The position numbers and the translations under genes are program-made. Source: Balneolales bacterium (GTDB lineage: Bacteria > Bacteroidota > Rhodothermia > Balneolales > Natronogracilivirgulaceae). From it: a stretch of DNA of 10,324 bases. The notes under the pieces are model-generated. The model did no database searches and was not told the DNA's origin. It worked only from the letters and a program-made list of their open reading frames with translations. The stretch lies in NCBI GenBank assembly GCA_007120555.1, contig SKNL01000057.1:1-10324 (forward strand), given 5' to 3'. How positions within the stretch are numbered: position 1 is the first letter of the stretch; the number at the start of each line of letters is the position of its first letter. Below, piece after piece: positions 1-7,346 of the stretch.

Positions 1-100
1 CGGACTCGAAAAGCATGGTTTCTGCGAGGGTGGTCTTGCCCGAGCCGGAATGCCCGAGCAAGGCGATGTTTCTGATCTTTTTGGGTTGATACACATTCAT
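1..100 (-). CDS. Elongation factor G-like GTPase (EF-G paralog), N-terminal fragment
   Basis: Only the first 33 codons lie in the window; the gene continues off the left edge. The peptide starts MNVYQPKKIRNIALLGHSGS and continues GKTTLAETMLFES. The P-loop is at residues 16-23 (G-H-S-G-S-G-K-T). Classical EF-G has A-H-(I/V)-D-A-G-K-T at this place. The GHSGSGKTTL version with a following AE-MLFESG helix is, from family knowledge, typical of the second EF-G-like protein of Bacteroidota and relatives, a ribosome-associated translational GTPase whose exact role is poorly defined. The start is supported by a GGAG Shine-Dalgarno 8 bases upstream. It is transcribed divergently from the asparaginase gene. 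Another P-loop NTPase is possible from so short a piece, but the match of the first 33 residues to that subfamily makes EF-G-like the best call. Confidence 0.72.
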   Translation of the reverse strand, partial: MNVYQPKKIRNIALLGHSGSGKTTLAETMLFES

Positions 101-273
101 GAGCTGTACTCCATTTGAGTTGAAGGCCGGAAAACAACCTTTTTCGGAATTATAAATTATTTCGTATTAATTTGGTCACAAGCGACAAGTAATATTGATA
201 ACGCTTAGAAGCAATGTAGGGCAAAGTAACTTTTTGGAAACCTTTTGGCAATAACATGCGGTAAGCATTTGCG
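101..273. promoter_or_regulatory. AT-rich divergent intergenic region with possible promoter elements
   Basis: This 173-base spacer separates two divergently read genes, so it must hold both their promoters unless they are read from outside. Positions 141-205 are notably AT-rich. On the minus strand a perfect TATAAT lies at 154-149, about 50 bases before the EF-G-like ATG; no good -35 sits at 17 bases. On the plus strand TAATATTG at 190-197 differs by one base from the Bacteroidota -7 consensus TAnnTTTG, and TTTG at 171-174 could be a -33 element, but the 15-base gap is short. No convincing ORF or RNA hairpin is visible. The promoter assignment is inference. Confidence 0.35.
109..112 (-). promoter_or_regulatory. 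Ribosome binding site of the EF-G-like gene
   Basis: The minus strand reads GGAG here, with 8 bases before the ATG at 100-98. It is the clearest Shine-Dalgarno in the window; most other starts lack one, so it stands out and fixes the start of this partial gene. Confidence 0.5.
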
Positions 274-1278
274 ATGAAACGTATTCTGATCCTGCACACT
301 GGTGGTACAATAACAATGCAACTCATTGATAGTCATAGAGATGGATTCGATTCTGCGATTTCGTTCAATCTGGACTTTTTTGATGAGCAAGTGCCGGGTT
401 TGCGGGAGATTGCCGATCTGGACTCCAGGACCCTGTTTCTCGAGGACAGTTCCAACATGATTCCGGAACTGTGGGTGCAATTGGCGGGTGCCATAGAAGA
501 AAGCTACGGTGATTATGACGGTTTTCTGGTATTGCATGGTACGGACACCATGGCGTATACGGCGTCTGCCCTCTCTTTTTCCTTTGAAAACCTTTCCAAG
601 CCCGTTGTCTTCACCGGAAGCCAGGTGCCGCTGAGCAACCGCCGCACCGATGCGAGGCGCAACCTGATCAACTCCGTTGAACTGGCAACGCTGAACCTGC
701 CGGAGGTGTGCATCTGCTTCAACGACCGGGTATACCGCGGCAATCGGGCTACCAAGATAAGCATTGGCGATTTCGATGCGTTTGCCTCACCCAACCATCC
801 CGTGCTGGCCGAATTTGGACTGAACCTGGATATTCGCTCGCGATACCGGCCCGGTCTCGATGACTTTCGCAACAATGCCCGTTTTGACTCCCGCGTGCAG
901 CTTCTGAAAATGTTTCCGGGAATGGATTTTGAGCGGATGATCCCGCATGATGCCGTAAACGTCCGGGCCCTGGTAATCGAGGCCTATGGAAGCGGCAATT
1001 TACCGGTTGGCGGCGGCCATTCCCTCCTTCCCGCCCTTGAGCGCTATATGAAAAATAACGGTATTGTGATCATTACTTCACAGGCGGTGTTTGACGAGGT
1101 GGACCTGGAAAAATACGAAGGCGGACGCCAGGCCAAAAAACTGGGTGCCATACCGGCCGGTGACATGACTACGGAAGCATGCATTGCGAAAATCATGTAT
1201 CTTCTTGCTCATCACACCGATATTCAGTCCATACGTGAGCTGTTCCGTGAAAACATCGCCGGGGAGCGTACTCACTGA
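274..1278 (+). CDS. ansA: L-asparaginase, type I (cytoplasmic)
   Basis: Hydrolyses L-asparagine to aspartate and ammonia in the cytoplasm. The 334-residue length fits type I enzymes of about 330-350 residues. The N-terminus MKRILILHTGGTI carries the nucleophile loop TGGTI with Thr12. The second signature LHGTDTMAYTASAL (87-100) supplies Thr90 and Asp91, and Lys161 in TKISIGDFDAF completes the T-T-D-K catalytic set. Asp-Ser-Ser at 58-60 matches the substrate-binding serine region, and FTGSQVPL (113-120) is the usual conserved strand. No signal peptide is present, which argues for the cytoplasmic class over periplasmic type II. The start puts TGGTI at the usual distance from the N-terminus; no clear Shine-Dalgarno precedes it. 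The exonuclease gene follows after 39 bases on the same strand. A glutaminase or archaeal GatD-like role is less likely because no GatD N-terminal domain is present. Confidence 0.93.
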   Translation: MKRILILHTGGTITMQLIDSHRDGFDSAISFNLDFFDEQVPGLREIADLDSRTLFLEDSSNMIPELWVQLAGAIEESYGDYDGFLVLHGTDTMAYTASALSFSFENLSKPVVFTGSQVPLSNRRTDARRNLINSVELATLNLPEVCICFNDRVYRGNRATKISIGDFDAFASPNHPVLAEFGLNLDIRSRYRPGLDDFRNNARFDSRVQLLKMFPGMDFERMIPHDAVNVRALVIEAYGSGNLPVGGGHSLLPALERYMKNNGIVIITSQAVFDEVDLEKYEGGRQAKKLGAIPAGDMTTEACIAKIMYLLAHHTDIQSIRELFRENIAGERTH

Positions 1279-1317
1279 CCTTACGGCACCTTGTGCCATA
1301 ACCAAAAGCTGTCGCAC

Positions 1318-2034
1318 ATGTTTTTTGTATTTGATATTGAGTCCATTCCGGACATCCCCTTTCTGAGGGAGCTGCTGGAACAGCCGCCGGAAGATGAGCA
1401 CGAAATGCTGGAGCGGGCTTCGGAGGAGTTTGGCCGGGGCAAATCGGGGTTTCTGCCGCCGATGTATCACCAGATGGTATCCTGGGTCGGCCTGTGGATC
1501 ACGGCATCGGGGGAACCGCGTCAAAAAGTGGCTTGGAACGGTGTTAATGAACGCGAGGGGTTGGTCGCTCTCATCGACACGCTGAGCAGCTACAAGGATT
1601 TCGGGGTCATCCACCACAATGGCAAAGGCTTTGATCTGCCTCTGATCACGTATCGTGCCATGAAACACGGGCTGCAACTTCCGCCCCGGCTCAGCGCCCA
1701 TGACATCCGATACCGCTTCAGCAAACACAATCTTGATTTGATGGATGAATTCAGTAATTTCGGGGCAAGCAGTTTTCCAAAGCTAAAGCATATCGGTGCG
1801 CTGATAGGCATTCCTGTAAAAATGACGGGTGAGGGTAATGAGGTATTGGAGATGTTCCGCAACGGAGACCTCGATCGCATTGAACATTACTGTTACGAGG
1901 ATGTCATGGCCACTTATCTTATCTGGCTGCATCTTCAGTACACCAATAACGAGCTTCAACCTGTACGTTTTCAGGACCTGCGCAAACGTGCACTGAACAA
2001 GCTTAGAGAGATACAGCAGCAAGCCACCGGCTGA
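1318..2034 (+). CDS. PolB-type 3'-5' exonuclease (DEDDy superfamily, DNA_pol_B_exo2-like)
   Basis: A stand-alone proofreading-type exonuclease fold of 238 residues, expected to remove nucleotides from the 3' end of DNA or RNA with two metal ions. Exo I is FDIES at residues 5-9 (Asp6, Glu8). Exo II is HNGKGFDLPLI (100-110), with Asp106. Exo III is YCYED (191-195), a Y-x-x-x-D pattern with Tyr191 and Asp195. This D-E-D-D-y set matches the predicted exonucleases related to the PolB proofreading domain (family DNA_pol_B_exo2). There is no polymerase domain. The reading frame stays open to a TTG at 1291, but the ATG at 1318 places the first beta strand (MFFVFDIES) at the N-terminus as is usual, so I chose it. 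It lies 39 bases after the asparaginase stop and is probably co-transcribed. Substrate and cellular role are unknown. Confidence 0.87.
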   Translation: MFFVFDIESIPDIPFLRELLEQPPEDEHEMLERASEEFGRGKSGFLPPMYHQMVSWVGLWITASGEPRQKVAWNGVNEREGLVALIDTLSSYKDFGVIHHNGKGFDLPLITYRAMKHGLQLPPRLSAHDIRYRFSKHNLDLMDEFSNFGASSFPKLKHIGALIGIPVKMTGEGNEVLEMFRNGDLDRIEHYCYEDVMATYLIWLHLQYTNNELQPVRFQDLRKRALNKLREIQQQATG

Positions 2035-2095
2035 CATTCGTGGAAAAACAAAACAAAGTGGGTATAATTCTTCTTAACATACATAATTCATCATT
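2035..2095 (+). promoter_or_regulatory. Possible promoter before the S9 peptidase gene
   Basis: The 61-base gap is A/T-rich and contains a perfect TATAAT at 2063-2068, 27 bases before the ATG at 2096. The region 17 bases upstream (around 2040-2045) is a poor -35, and no TTTG box is present. No Shine-Dalgarno precedes the ATG. The peptidase may therefore have its own promoter rather than depend only on read-through from the exonuclease. This is inference from the -10 match alone. Confidence 0.35.
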
Positions 2096-4726
2096 ATGAA
2101 ACACTGCTACTTACCAAACTTTCACCTTGGTCTTTACTTTTTCCTTTTCCTTTTCTTTTCATCTCCGGCAATCCTCCATGCGGAAGAGCATGTCGGATTG
2201 AAGCCGGATGGCTGGTTAATGCTGGGACCGGTTGCGGAACACAATCCGGCATACCATGAGGTTGCGGGAATAGACGGCACTGCCTGGTCTGTGAAACAGC
2301 TTCTGGACACGGATCTGGCGCGTTACGCAGAATGGGTCCCGGCGGAGGGAGATCCGGTATCCTGGTCCCGCGACCGGCAGCTTGAGTGGAGAAGCGTCCC
2401 CGTCGGCGAGGAAGGCCTTCTGGGGCTGCCTTCCGGGTCCGATATGCTGCATGATGTTTTGTGGGTGGCGGGATACGTGGACGCGGACCGGTTTGTAAAA
2501 GGATCGCTCACCCTTCACAGCCGCGGTTTGATGCGGGTATTTCTGAACGGCGAAGAGGTGGCCGTCAAGCGAACCGCTCAAGCCGACGATGACGAAGAGG
2601 CGGGCAGCACAAGCCCCTCTTTTGAGATGAGGCAGGGCAAGCACCTGCTGCTGGTCAAGCTGGTCCACCCTGCCGGTTCTGAAATCGGAGACTGGACGTT
2701 GAAAGCGTCCCTTGAGGGCGGGGACCACACCGAATCCCTGGCATGGACACTGGATCCGTCCCGGACCGTATTGCAGCGCGACATTTCCAATGCTCCCGTT
2801 CCGGCCGGAGTCTCCATCAGTCCGGACGGTGACCTGGCCGCCGTACATGTGCGGCAGGCTCATCCGCCGGACGGATCCACGGAAACCCGCATCGATATCC
2901 GGAAAACATCTGACGGCTCGCTGTTCCGCCGTTATGCCGGGGGCATGACCGTGACCGGAATGCAGTGGGTGCCTGACGGGCGCCGGTTCAGCTATACCAC
3001 TTCCGCAAACAACGGCACGGATCTGTGGGTTGTGGATCTTGATACCGGTGAAAAAACGCGGCTGATGAGAGATGTAAAGGACTTCGCCGGGTACCTCTGG
3101 TCGCCTGACGCATCATTTGTGATCTACAGTCTGCGGGAAGAGCACGAGCCGGGTACCCATGGGGTGCTTCGCTATCACGGGCTTCAGGATCGCCGTCCGG
3201 GTTACCACAGTCGCACTTTCCTGTATCAGCTCAATGTGCCCGAAGGCGCCACGCGACGTCTTACGGCCGGTCTGCTGTCCACCATACCCGGGAGCATCCA
3301 TCCATCCGGAAAGGAAATATTATTCATGCGATCTCATGAAGTTTATGATGAGCGTCCATATGGAAAAATCGAGTATGTAGTCCTTGATCTTCAGACCATG
3401 GAGACCGACTCCCTCTTCTCACTGGACTCCGGATCAAGCGCCTATTATGCGCCCGATGGCAAGCGGATCCTGGTCCTGGGCGGGCCGAATGATTTCGACG
3501 GCCTCGGGGTGAACGTTCCGGACACGGTACTGGCCAACGACTATGACACCCAGGCATACGTTTATCACAGGGATACAGGGGAAACGGAGGCAATCACGCG
3601 CACCTTCGCCCCTTCCATTTCCATGGCCCGATGGGATGAAACCGGGAGGTACATCTATTTTGTGGTAACCGAGGCGGCTTACGAGCGGGTCTACCGGTAT
3701 GACACGCGGGATCGCACATTCCGGAAATATGAAGGTGGTCCGGATATTGTGCATTCGATGGCCCTTGCCCGGAACAAGTCCGTGGCGGTGATGAGAGGCT
3801 CCGGTGCTTCAGATACGCCCAAGGCATGGGTGATCGATTTCACCAGGCGAAATCCAGAACCCCGCGTGCTTTATGATCCGGGAGCCGAAGCTTATCGCAA
3901 TGTCCGTTTCGGAGAAGTGAGGAAGTGGACCTTTGAGAACGAGCGGGGCGAGACGATTGACGGTCATGTGTATTATCCGCCTGATTTTGACAAAAACCGG
4001 CAGTATCCCGTAATCGTGTACTACTACGGCGGCACCACGCCGGTTTCACGTGCCTTTGCAGGCCGGTATCCCAAGGAGGTATACGCCGCGAAGGGATACC
4101 TGGTGTACGTAGTGCAACCCAGCGGCGCTATCGGATACGGCCAGGAGTTTTCGGCCCGACACGTAAATGACTGGGGCAAGATTGCAGGCGATGAGATTAT
4201 CCAGGGTACCCGTGCATTCCTGGAGGCGCACCCCTATGCACATCCAGAGCGTGTTGGCGCCATCGGAGCGTCCTATGGCGGATTCATGACCATGTACCTG
4301 CTCACGGAGACCGATATTTTCGCTGCGGCTGTCTCTCATGCCGGCATCAGCAATCTGGCCAGTTACTGGGGCGAGGGCTTCTGGGGCTACCAGTACAGCG
4401 CTGTGGCTACGGCCGGCAGCTATCCATGGAACAGGCACGATATATATGTCGGACGCAGCCCGGTGTTCCATGCCGACCGCATCCATACTCCCCTGCTTCT
4501 GGTCACAGGCATGTCGGATACGAACGTACCGCCGGGAGAGAGCCTGCAGATGTTTACGGCACTCAAGCTGCTGGGACGCGATGTGGCTTTTGTGGCCGTC
4601 GAGGGCCAGGATCACCACATCCTTGATTATAACAAGTTTATTCAGTGGAAAGACGCTATATTGTCGTGGTTTGACAAGTGGCTCAAGGAAGATCCGCACT
4701 GGTGGGAGGTACGTTTTGGGGGTTGA
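2096..4726 (+). CDS. Secreted S9 family (prolyl oligopeptidase-type) serine peptidase with N-terminal beta-sandwich domain
   Basis: Large 876-residue exported serine peptidase. Residues 1-29 are a signal peptide (hydrophobic FFLFLFFSSPAILHA, likely cut after HA). Residues about 31-225 are a beta-rich module starting GWLMLGPV, with LHSRGLMRVFLNGEEV (140-155) and a GKHLLLVKLVHP strand, resembling jelly-roll/GH2-like sandwich domains. Residues about 226-600 form a beta-propeller: SPDG-like blade motifs occur near 242, 292, 336, 402, 452 and 514. Residues about 610-866 are the alpha/beta-hydrolase domain. The nucleophile motif GASYGG (724-729) gives Ser726; Asp808 lies in GMSDTNVP; His840 in GQDHH is the likely third member, with His841 as the alternative. 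In this family the propeller restricts access to peptides, so a periplasmic or surface oligopeptidase is likely; the cleavage preference cannot be read here. It precedes the barrel/SPOR pair by 80 bases. Confidence 0.92.
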   Translation: MKHCYLPNFHLGLYFFLFLFFSSPAILHAEEHVGLKPDGWLMLGPVAEHNPAYHEVAGIDGTAWSVKQLLDTDLARYAEWVPAEGDPVSWSRDRQLEWRSVPVGEEGLLGLPSGSDMLHDVLWVAGYVDADRFVKGSLTLHSRGLMRVFLNGEEVAVKRTAQADDDEEAGSTSPSFEMRQGKHLLLVKLVHPAGSEIGDWTLKASLEGGDHTESLAWTLDPSRTVLQRDISNAPVPAGVSISPDGDLAAVHVRQAHPPDGSTETRIDIRKTSDGSLFRRYAGGMTVTGMQWVPDGRRFSYTTSANNGTDLWVVDLDTGEKTRLMRDVKDFAGYLWSPDASFVIYSLREEHEPGTHGVLRYHGLQDRRPGYHSRTFLYQLNVPEGATRRLTAGLLSTIPGSIHPSGKEILFMRSHEVYDERPYGKIEYVVLDLQTMETDSLFSLDSGSSAYYAPDGKRILVLGGPNDFDGLGVNVPDTVLANDYDTQAYVYHRDTGETEAITRTFAPSISMARWDETGRYIYFVVTEAAYERVYRYDTRDRTFRKYEGGPDIVHSMALARNKSVAVMRGSGASDTPKAWVIDFTRRNPEPRVLYDPGAEAYRNVRFGEVRKWTFENERGETIDGHVYYPPDFDKNRQYPVIVYYYGGTTPVSRAFAGRYPKEVYAAKGYLVYVVQPSGAIGYGQEFSARHVNDWGKIAGDEIIQGTRAFLEAHPYAHPERVGAIGASYGGFMTMYLLTETDIFAAAVSHAGISNLASYWGEGFWGYQYSAVATAGSYPWNRHDIYVGRSPVFHADRIHTPLLLVTGMSDTNVPPGESLQMFTALKLLGRDVAFVAVEGQDHHILDYNKFIQWKDAILSWFDKWLKEDPHWWEVRFGG

Positions 4727-4806
4727 GCAGATTGCCAAAATTCCCGATAATGTTCTGATTGTCCTTTCTTGCAACTTGTAATCCAGCACAACAAACCTCA
4801 TACGTT

Positions 4807-5997
4807 ATGAAAAAAACTCTTTTAACAGCCATAGCAGTATTGTTTTTTCTCATACCGGAAGTCCGAGCCATTGACTATCCGTCCAACTGGAGCCTGGACG
4901 TGAAGGGAGGCATCACATCGGGTTTTTTCACGTTTGACTCCAAGACAACCGCTCAGGGCGGCTTTCTGGTCCGTTATTCGATGAATCCGGTGGTGTCGTT
5001 TTACGGTGACATGGCGTTTGGCCAGTTCCGGTCGCTGGATTCCATGCAGGGCGTCAACGGTTTTTCGAACGATTATTTTGCCATTGGCCTGGGTACGCGG
5101 ATGAATATTCTTCGCATGCTCACGGGCTTGAATTCGGTAACAGAGAATTTCGGACTGTACGGTGCGACGGGTATTGGCCTGATGCGCGGTGATGTCAGTG
5201 TCTGTGACACCGATCTTCCGGGGTACTCGGGACGAAACGCCCCTGTCAATGCCGTAATATATCGCATTGCAACGGGAGCCACATATCGGATCAGCCGTCG
5301 GGTAGACATGTTCGTCCAGGCCGAATTCAATCACTCCAACAGTGACCTGCTGGATGGATATCAGCGTGTGGACGGTGGCAGTTCTGGGCGTTTCAGCGGC
5401 GGTGACTCGTTTCTCAACACCAGTGCCGGCATCACCATCAAACTGGGAAGTAGCCAGGTACGTCATGTCGACTGGCAGCAATATGATCACAGGACGGATC
5501 CCCTGGCGCGCCATCTGCAGGCCGATATTGACCGACTGGAAGCCGAGCTGAGCGAGAGGGAACGTGCTCATGAACAGCTGGCCCAGCGGATGCGCTCCCT
5601 GAACCAGACCATCAATGAATTCAGCTATTTGATCAATACGGCGTATAAAGAGGAGTTCAAGCTATACGACAGTCAACTCATAAGCCTGCAGAACCGGGTG
5701 GATATGATGCAATCCGACATCAATGACATCACCGAGCGTGTGGACGTCCAACGGCCGGAGACTGAAGAAAACAGGTTCTTTGTTGTTGGCGCCGTTTTCC
5801 GGAACATGGAGAATGCCCGGAGAAGCCTTCAGCAGATCCGGGATGCGGGATTTGATCAGGCAACCGTTCAGCAGGACAGGCGCAGGAATTACTATCTTGT
5901 GGCTTACAGCGGTCATACTTCGCAGGATGCGGCCCTTGAGGAGATGCGCAGGATACGTGCCGAAGTGAATCCAGAGTCATGGGTCTATGTAAAATAA
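4807..5997 (+). CDS. Outer-membrane beta-barrel protein with coiled coil and C-terminal SPOR domain (copy 1)
   Basis: A 396-residue envelope protein. Residues 1-21 are a signal peptide (MKKTLLTAIAVLFFLIPEVRA). Residues about 26-214 are alternating beta strands from NWSLDVKGG to a terminal strand SAGITIKLG (206-214), about the size of an eight-stranded OmpX/OmpA-like barrel. Residues about 230-312 are charged helical heptads, predicted to be a coiled coil. Residues about 323-396 are a SPOR domain: RFFVVGAVFRNMENA, then NYYLVAYSG, ending NPESWVYVK. SPOR domains bind peptidoglycan glycan strands stripped of stem peptides, enriched at division septa. The layout suggests an outer-membrane anchor reaching the wall, as OmpA does with a different wall-binding domain. 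The ATG at 4807 is chosen because it gives an intact signal peptide; the frame opens slightly upstream. The next gene, 12 bases on, is a paralog. Function beyond tethering is inference. Confidence 0.82.
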   Translation: MKKTLLTAIAVLFFLIPEVRAIDYPSNWSLDVKGGITSGFFTFDSKTTAQGGFLVRYSMNPVVSFYGDMAFGQFRSLDSMQGVNGFSNDYFAIGLGTRMNILRMLTGLNSVTENFGLYGATGIGLMRGDVSVCDTDLPGYSGRNAPVNAVIYRIATGATYRISRRVDMFVQAEFNHSNSDLLDGYQRVDGGSSGRFSGGDSFLNTSAGITIKLGSSQVRHVDWQQYDHRTDPLARHLQADIDRLEAELSERERAHEQLAQRMRSLNQTINEFSYLINTAYKEEFKLYDSQLISLQNRVDMMQSDINDITERVDVQRPETEENRFFVVGAVFRNMENARRSLQQIRDAGFDQATVQQDRRRNYYLVAYSGHTSQDAALEEMRRIRAEVNPESWVYVK

Positions 5998-6009
5998 GCG
6001 TGCAACAGT

Positions 6010-7311
6010 ATGTGCAACCTTGTCTTTTTTAAAAAAAACCCGCTTGCCGTTATGGTGGCAGTTCTGCGGGTGACTTGTCTGGTCGTTTTGTTTGCGGGGT
6101 TGCTGCAGGTCCTGCCGGTCCGCTCTGCACTGGCCAGTGGGGAATCATCCAACTGGAGCCTTGATTTGAAGGGCGGGGTAACCATTGCGCATTTCACGTT
6201 TGAGTCCCGTCCAACCGGACATGGTGTTTTTCAACTTCGGTATTCGATGAATTCGCTGGTATCGCTTTACGCCTCGGCAGGCGTCGGGGCCTTTCGGGCA
6301 TCGGAAACGGTCAGGGACCAGGCGGGGTATTCCAATGACTACTTTTTGGGCGGAGTTGGTGCCAGGGTTAATGTATTGCGGATGTTAAGCGGTTCTTCCG
6401 GCCTCACTGACCGGTTCGGGCTGTACACTACAACCGGAATCCAATTGATGCGCAACGACGTGCGCATCACCAACCGGGAGCTGCCCGGCTATGTCGGGAC
6501 CAATTACACCGGAAATGCCCTGATACTGAATGTTGGTGCGGGAACGTCGTTACGGCTAAACCGCCGCATCGACCTGTTTCTGCAGACAGAGCTCAACCAC
6601 TCGGACAGTGATTTGCTCGATGGATATGAACGGATGCCGGGGGCATCGCGCATCGGATTCATCAGCGGAGGCGATTCCTTTGTAAATACCAGCGCGGGCA
6701 TCACGATCAAGCTGGGGGGTTCTGAAGCGCGCCACATGGACTGGCAGGAGCGTCAGCGGATTCACCGGAGCACGGCACCTCCCTCCGCCTCCTACGACCA
6801 GGAACTGGCAAGACTGCAACAGCAGATCGAACGCAGTGATAGGATCAAGGAAGAGCTTGCGAGGAGGATGCAATCATTGACTGCCAATTTGACCGAATTC
6901 AGTGAGCTGATCAATACCACGCAGCAGCAGCAGCTTGATACGCAAGACCTGAAACTGGAACAGCTGCAGAACCGTATGGATCAGCTTCAGTCACAGATCG
7001 AAACACTAGCGGGACGTCCCGCCGCACCGGAGGTTGCAGATCCGGCTGAAGCTGCCGCTCCCTCACCGGCGGATGCCGACCAGGCGCGCTATTTTGTGGT
7101 GGCAGGAGCATTCCGCAACCGGGACAATGCCGGGCGCCTGCTCGAGCAGGTCAGGGCCGACGGCTACGACAGGGCGTCCATTATAAACGATCCGCAGCGC
7201 GGCTTTTATATTGTAGCGTATGGTGGATATCCGGTCAGGGAGCAGGCCGAGCAGGCAATGGCGCAGGTACGCGCGCGGTCGAATCCGGAGGCATGGATCT
7301 TTACGAGGTAG
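6010..7311 (+). CDS. Outer-membrane beta-barrel protein with coiled coil and C-terminal SPOR domain (copy 2)
   Basis: Paralog of the preceding gene, 433 residues with the same domain order. The signal peptide lies within residues 1-42 (hydrophobic VLRVTCLVVLFAGLLQVLPV, likely cut after ALA). A second in-frame ATG at 6052 would give a shorter, more usual leader, so the start is uncertain. The barrel runs from NWSLDLKGG (48-56) to SAGITIKLG (228-236). A helical, Gln-rich coiled coil spans about 262-334, including a QQQQ run at 305-308. An Ala/Pro/Glu-rich linker (334-359) absent from copy 1 follows. The SPOR domain is 360-433, with YFVVAGAFRN, GFYIVAYGG and NPEAWIFTR. Long identical stretches in the barrel (for example SDLLDGY, GGDSF, NTSAGITIKLG) show a duplication. 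Only 12 bases separate it from copy 1, so translation is probably coupled. It is the last gene before a converging neighbour. Likely role: outer membrane to peptidoglycan contact. Confidence 0.82.
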   Translation: MCNLVFFKKNPLAVMVAVLRVTCLVVLFAGLLQVLPVRSALASGESSNWSLDLKGGVTIAHFTFESRPTGHGVFQLRYSMNSLVSLYASAGVGAFRASETVRDQAGYSNDYFLGGVGARVNVLRMLSGSSGLTDRFGLYTTTGIQLMRNDVRITNRELPGYVGTNYTGNALILNVGAGTSLRLNRRIDLFLQTELNHSDSDLLDGYERMPGASRIGFISGGDSFVNTSAGITIKLGGSEARHMDWQERQRIHRSTAPPSASYDQELARLQQQIERSDRIKEELARRMQSLTANLTEFSELINTTQQQQLDTQDLKLEQLQNRMDQLQSQIETLAGRPAAPEVADPAEAAAPSPADADQARYFVVAGAFRNRDNAGRLLEQVRADGYDRASIINDPQRGFYIVAYGGYPVREQAEQAMAQVRARSNPEAWIFTR

Positions 7312-7312
7312 G

Positions 7313-7336
7313 GTATTTCTTGTTTGTATTTCTTGT
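7313..7336. repeat. Short direct repeat between convergent genes
   Basis: GTATTTCTTGT occurs twice, at 7313-7323 and 7326-7336, separated by two T. It sits in the 35-base gap between the stop of the second SPOR protein and the stop of lipoate ligase. No stem with a following T-run is visible, so it is not a standard intrinsic terminator in either direction. It may be chance in AT-rich DNA. Confidence 0.4.
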
Positions 7337-7346
7337 ACCAGCAGGT

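Larger units (their letters stand above)
4807..7311 (+). repeat. Tandem gene duplication (barrel/SPOR paralogs)
   Basis: The two adjacent genes are the same protein twice: mature N-termini NWSLD(V/L)KGG, shared NDYF, LRML(T/S)G, FGLY, TGI-LMR-DV, LPGY, NHS(N/D)SDLLDGY, GGDSF(L/V)NTSAGITIKLG and the SPOR C-terminus align in order without large gaps. Signal peptides, coiled coils and the pre-SPOR linker have diverged most. The divergence is well beyond a recent copy, so the pair has been kept as two genes for a long time. Confidence 0.85.

Noticed and set aside
1291..1317. Nine-codon N-terminal extension of the exonuclease from a TTG start
   Set aside because: It has no Shine-Dalgarno, and family members begin with the beta strand that carries the first catalytic aspartate, which the ATG at 1318 gives directly.
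4714..4740. TTTTGG ... CCAAAA inverted repeat at the S9 peptidase stop as a terminator
   Set aside because: A weak six-base, A/T-rich stem with a 15-base loop and no T-run after it; it also overlaps the end of the coding region.
4732..4751. TTGCCA and GATAAT as a promoter before the first barrel/SPOR gene
   Set aside because: The spacing of 8 bases is far too short, and no alternative pair with usable spacing was found in 4727-4806.
4046..4801. 251-codon minus-strand open frame
   Set aside because: Opposite the well-supported hydrolase domain of the S9 peptidase; no recognisable motif, and the composition is that of an antisense shadow.
4822..5571. 249-codon minus-strand open frame
   Set aside because: Antisense to the first barrel/SPOR gene, with no signal peptide, domain or ribosome binding site; the plus-strand gene has a coherent signal peptide and domain order.
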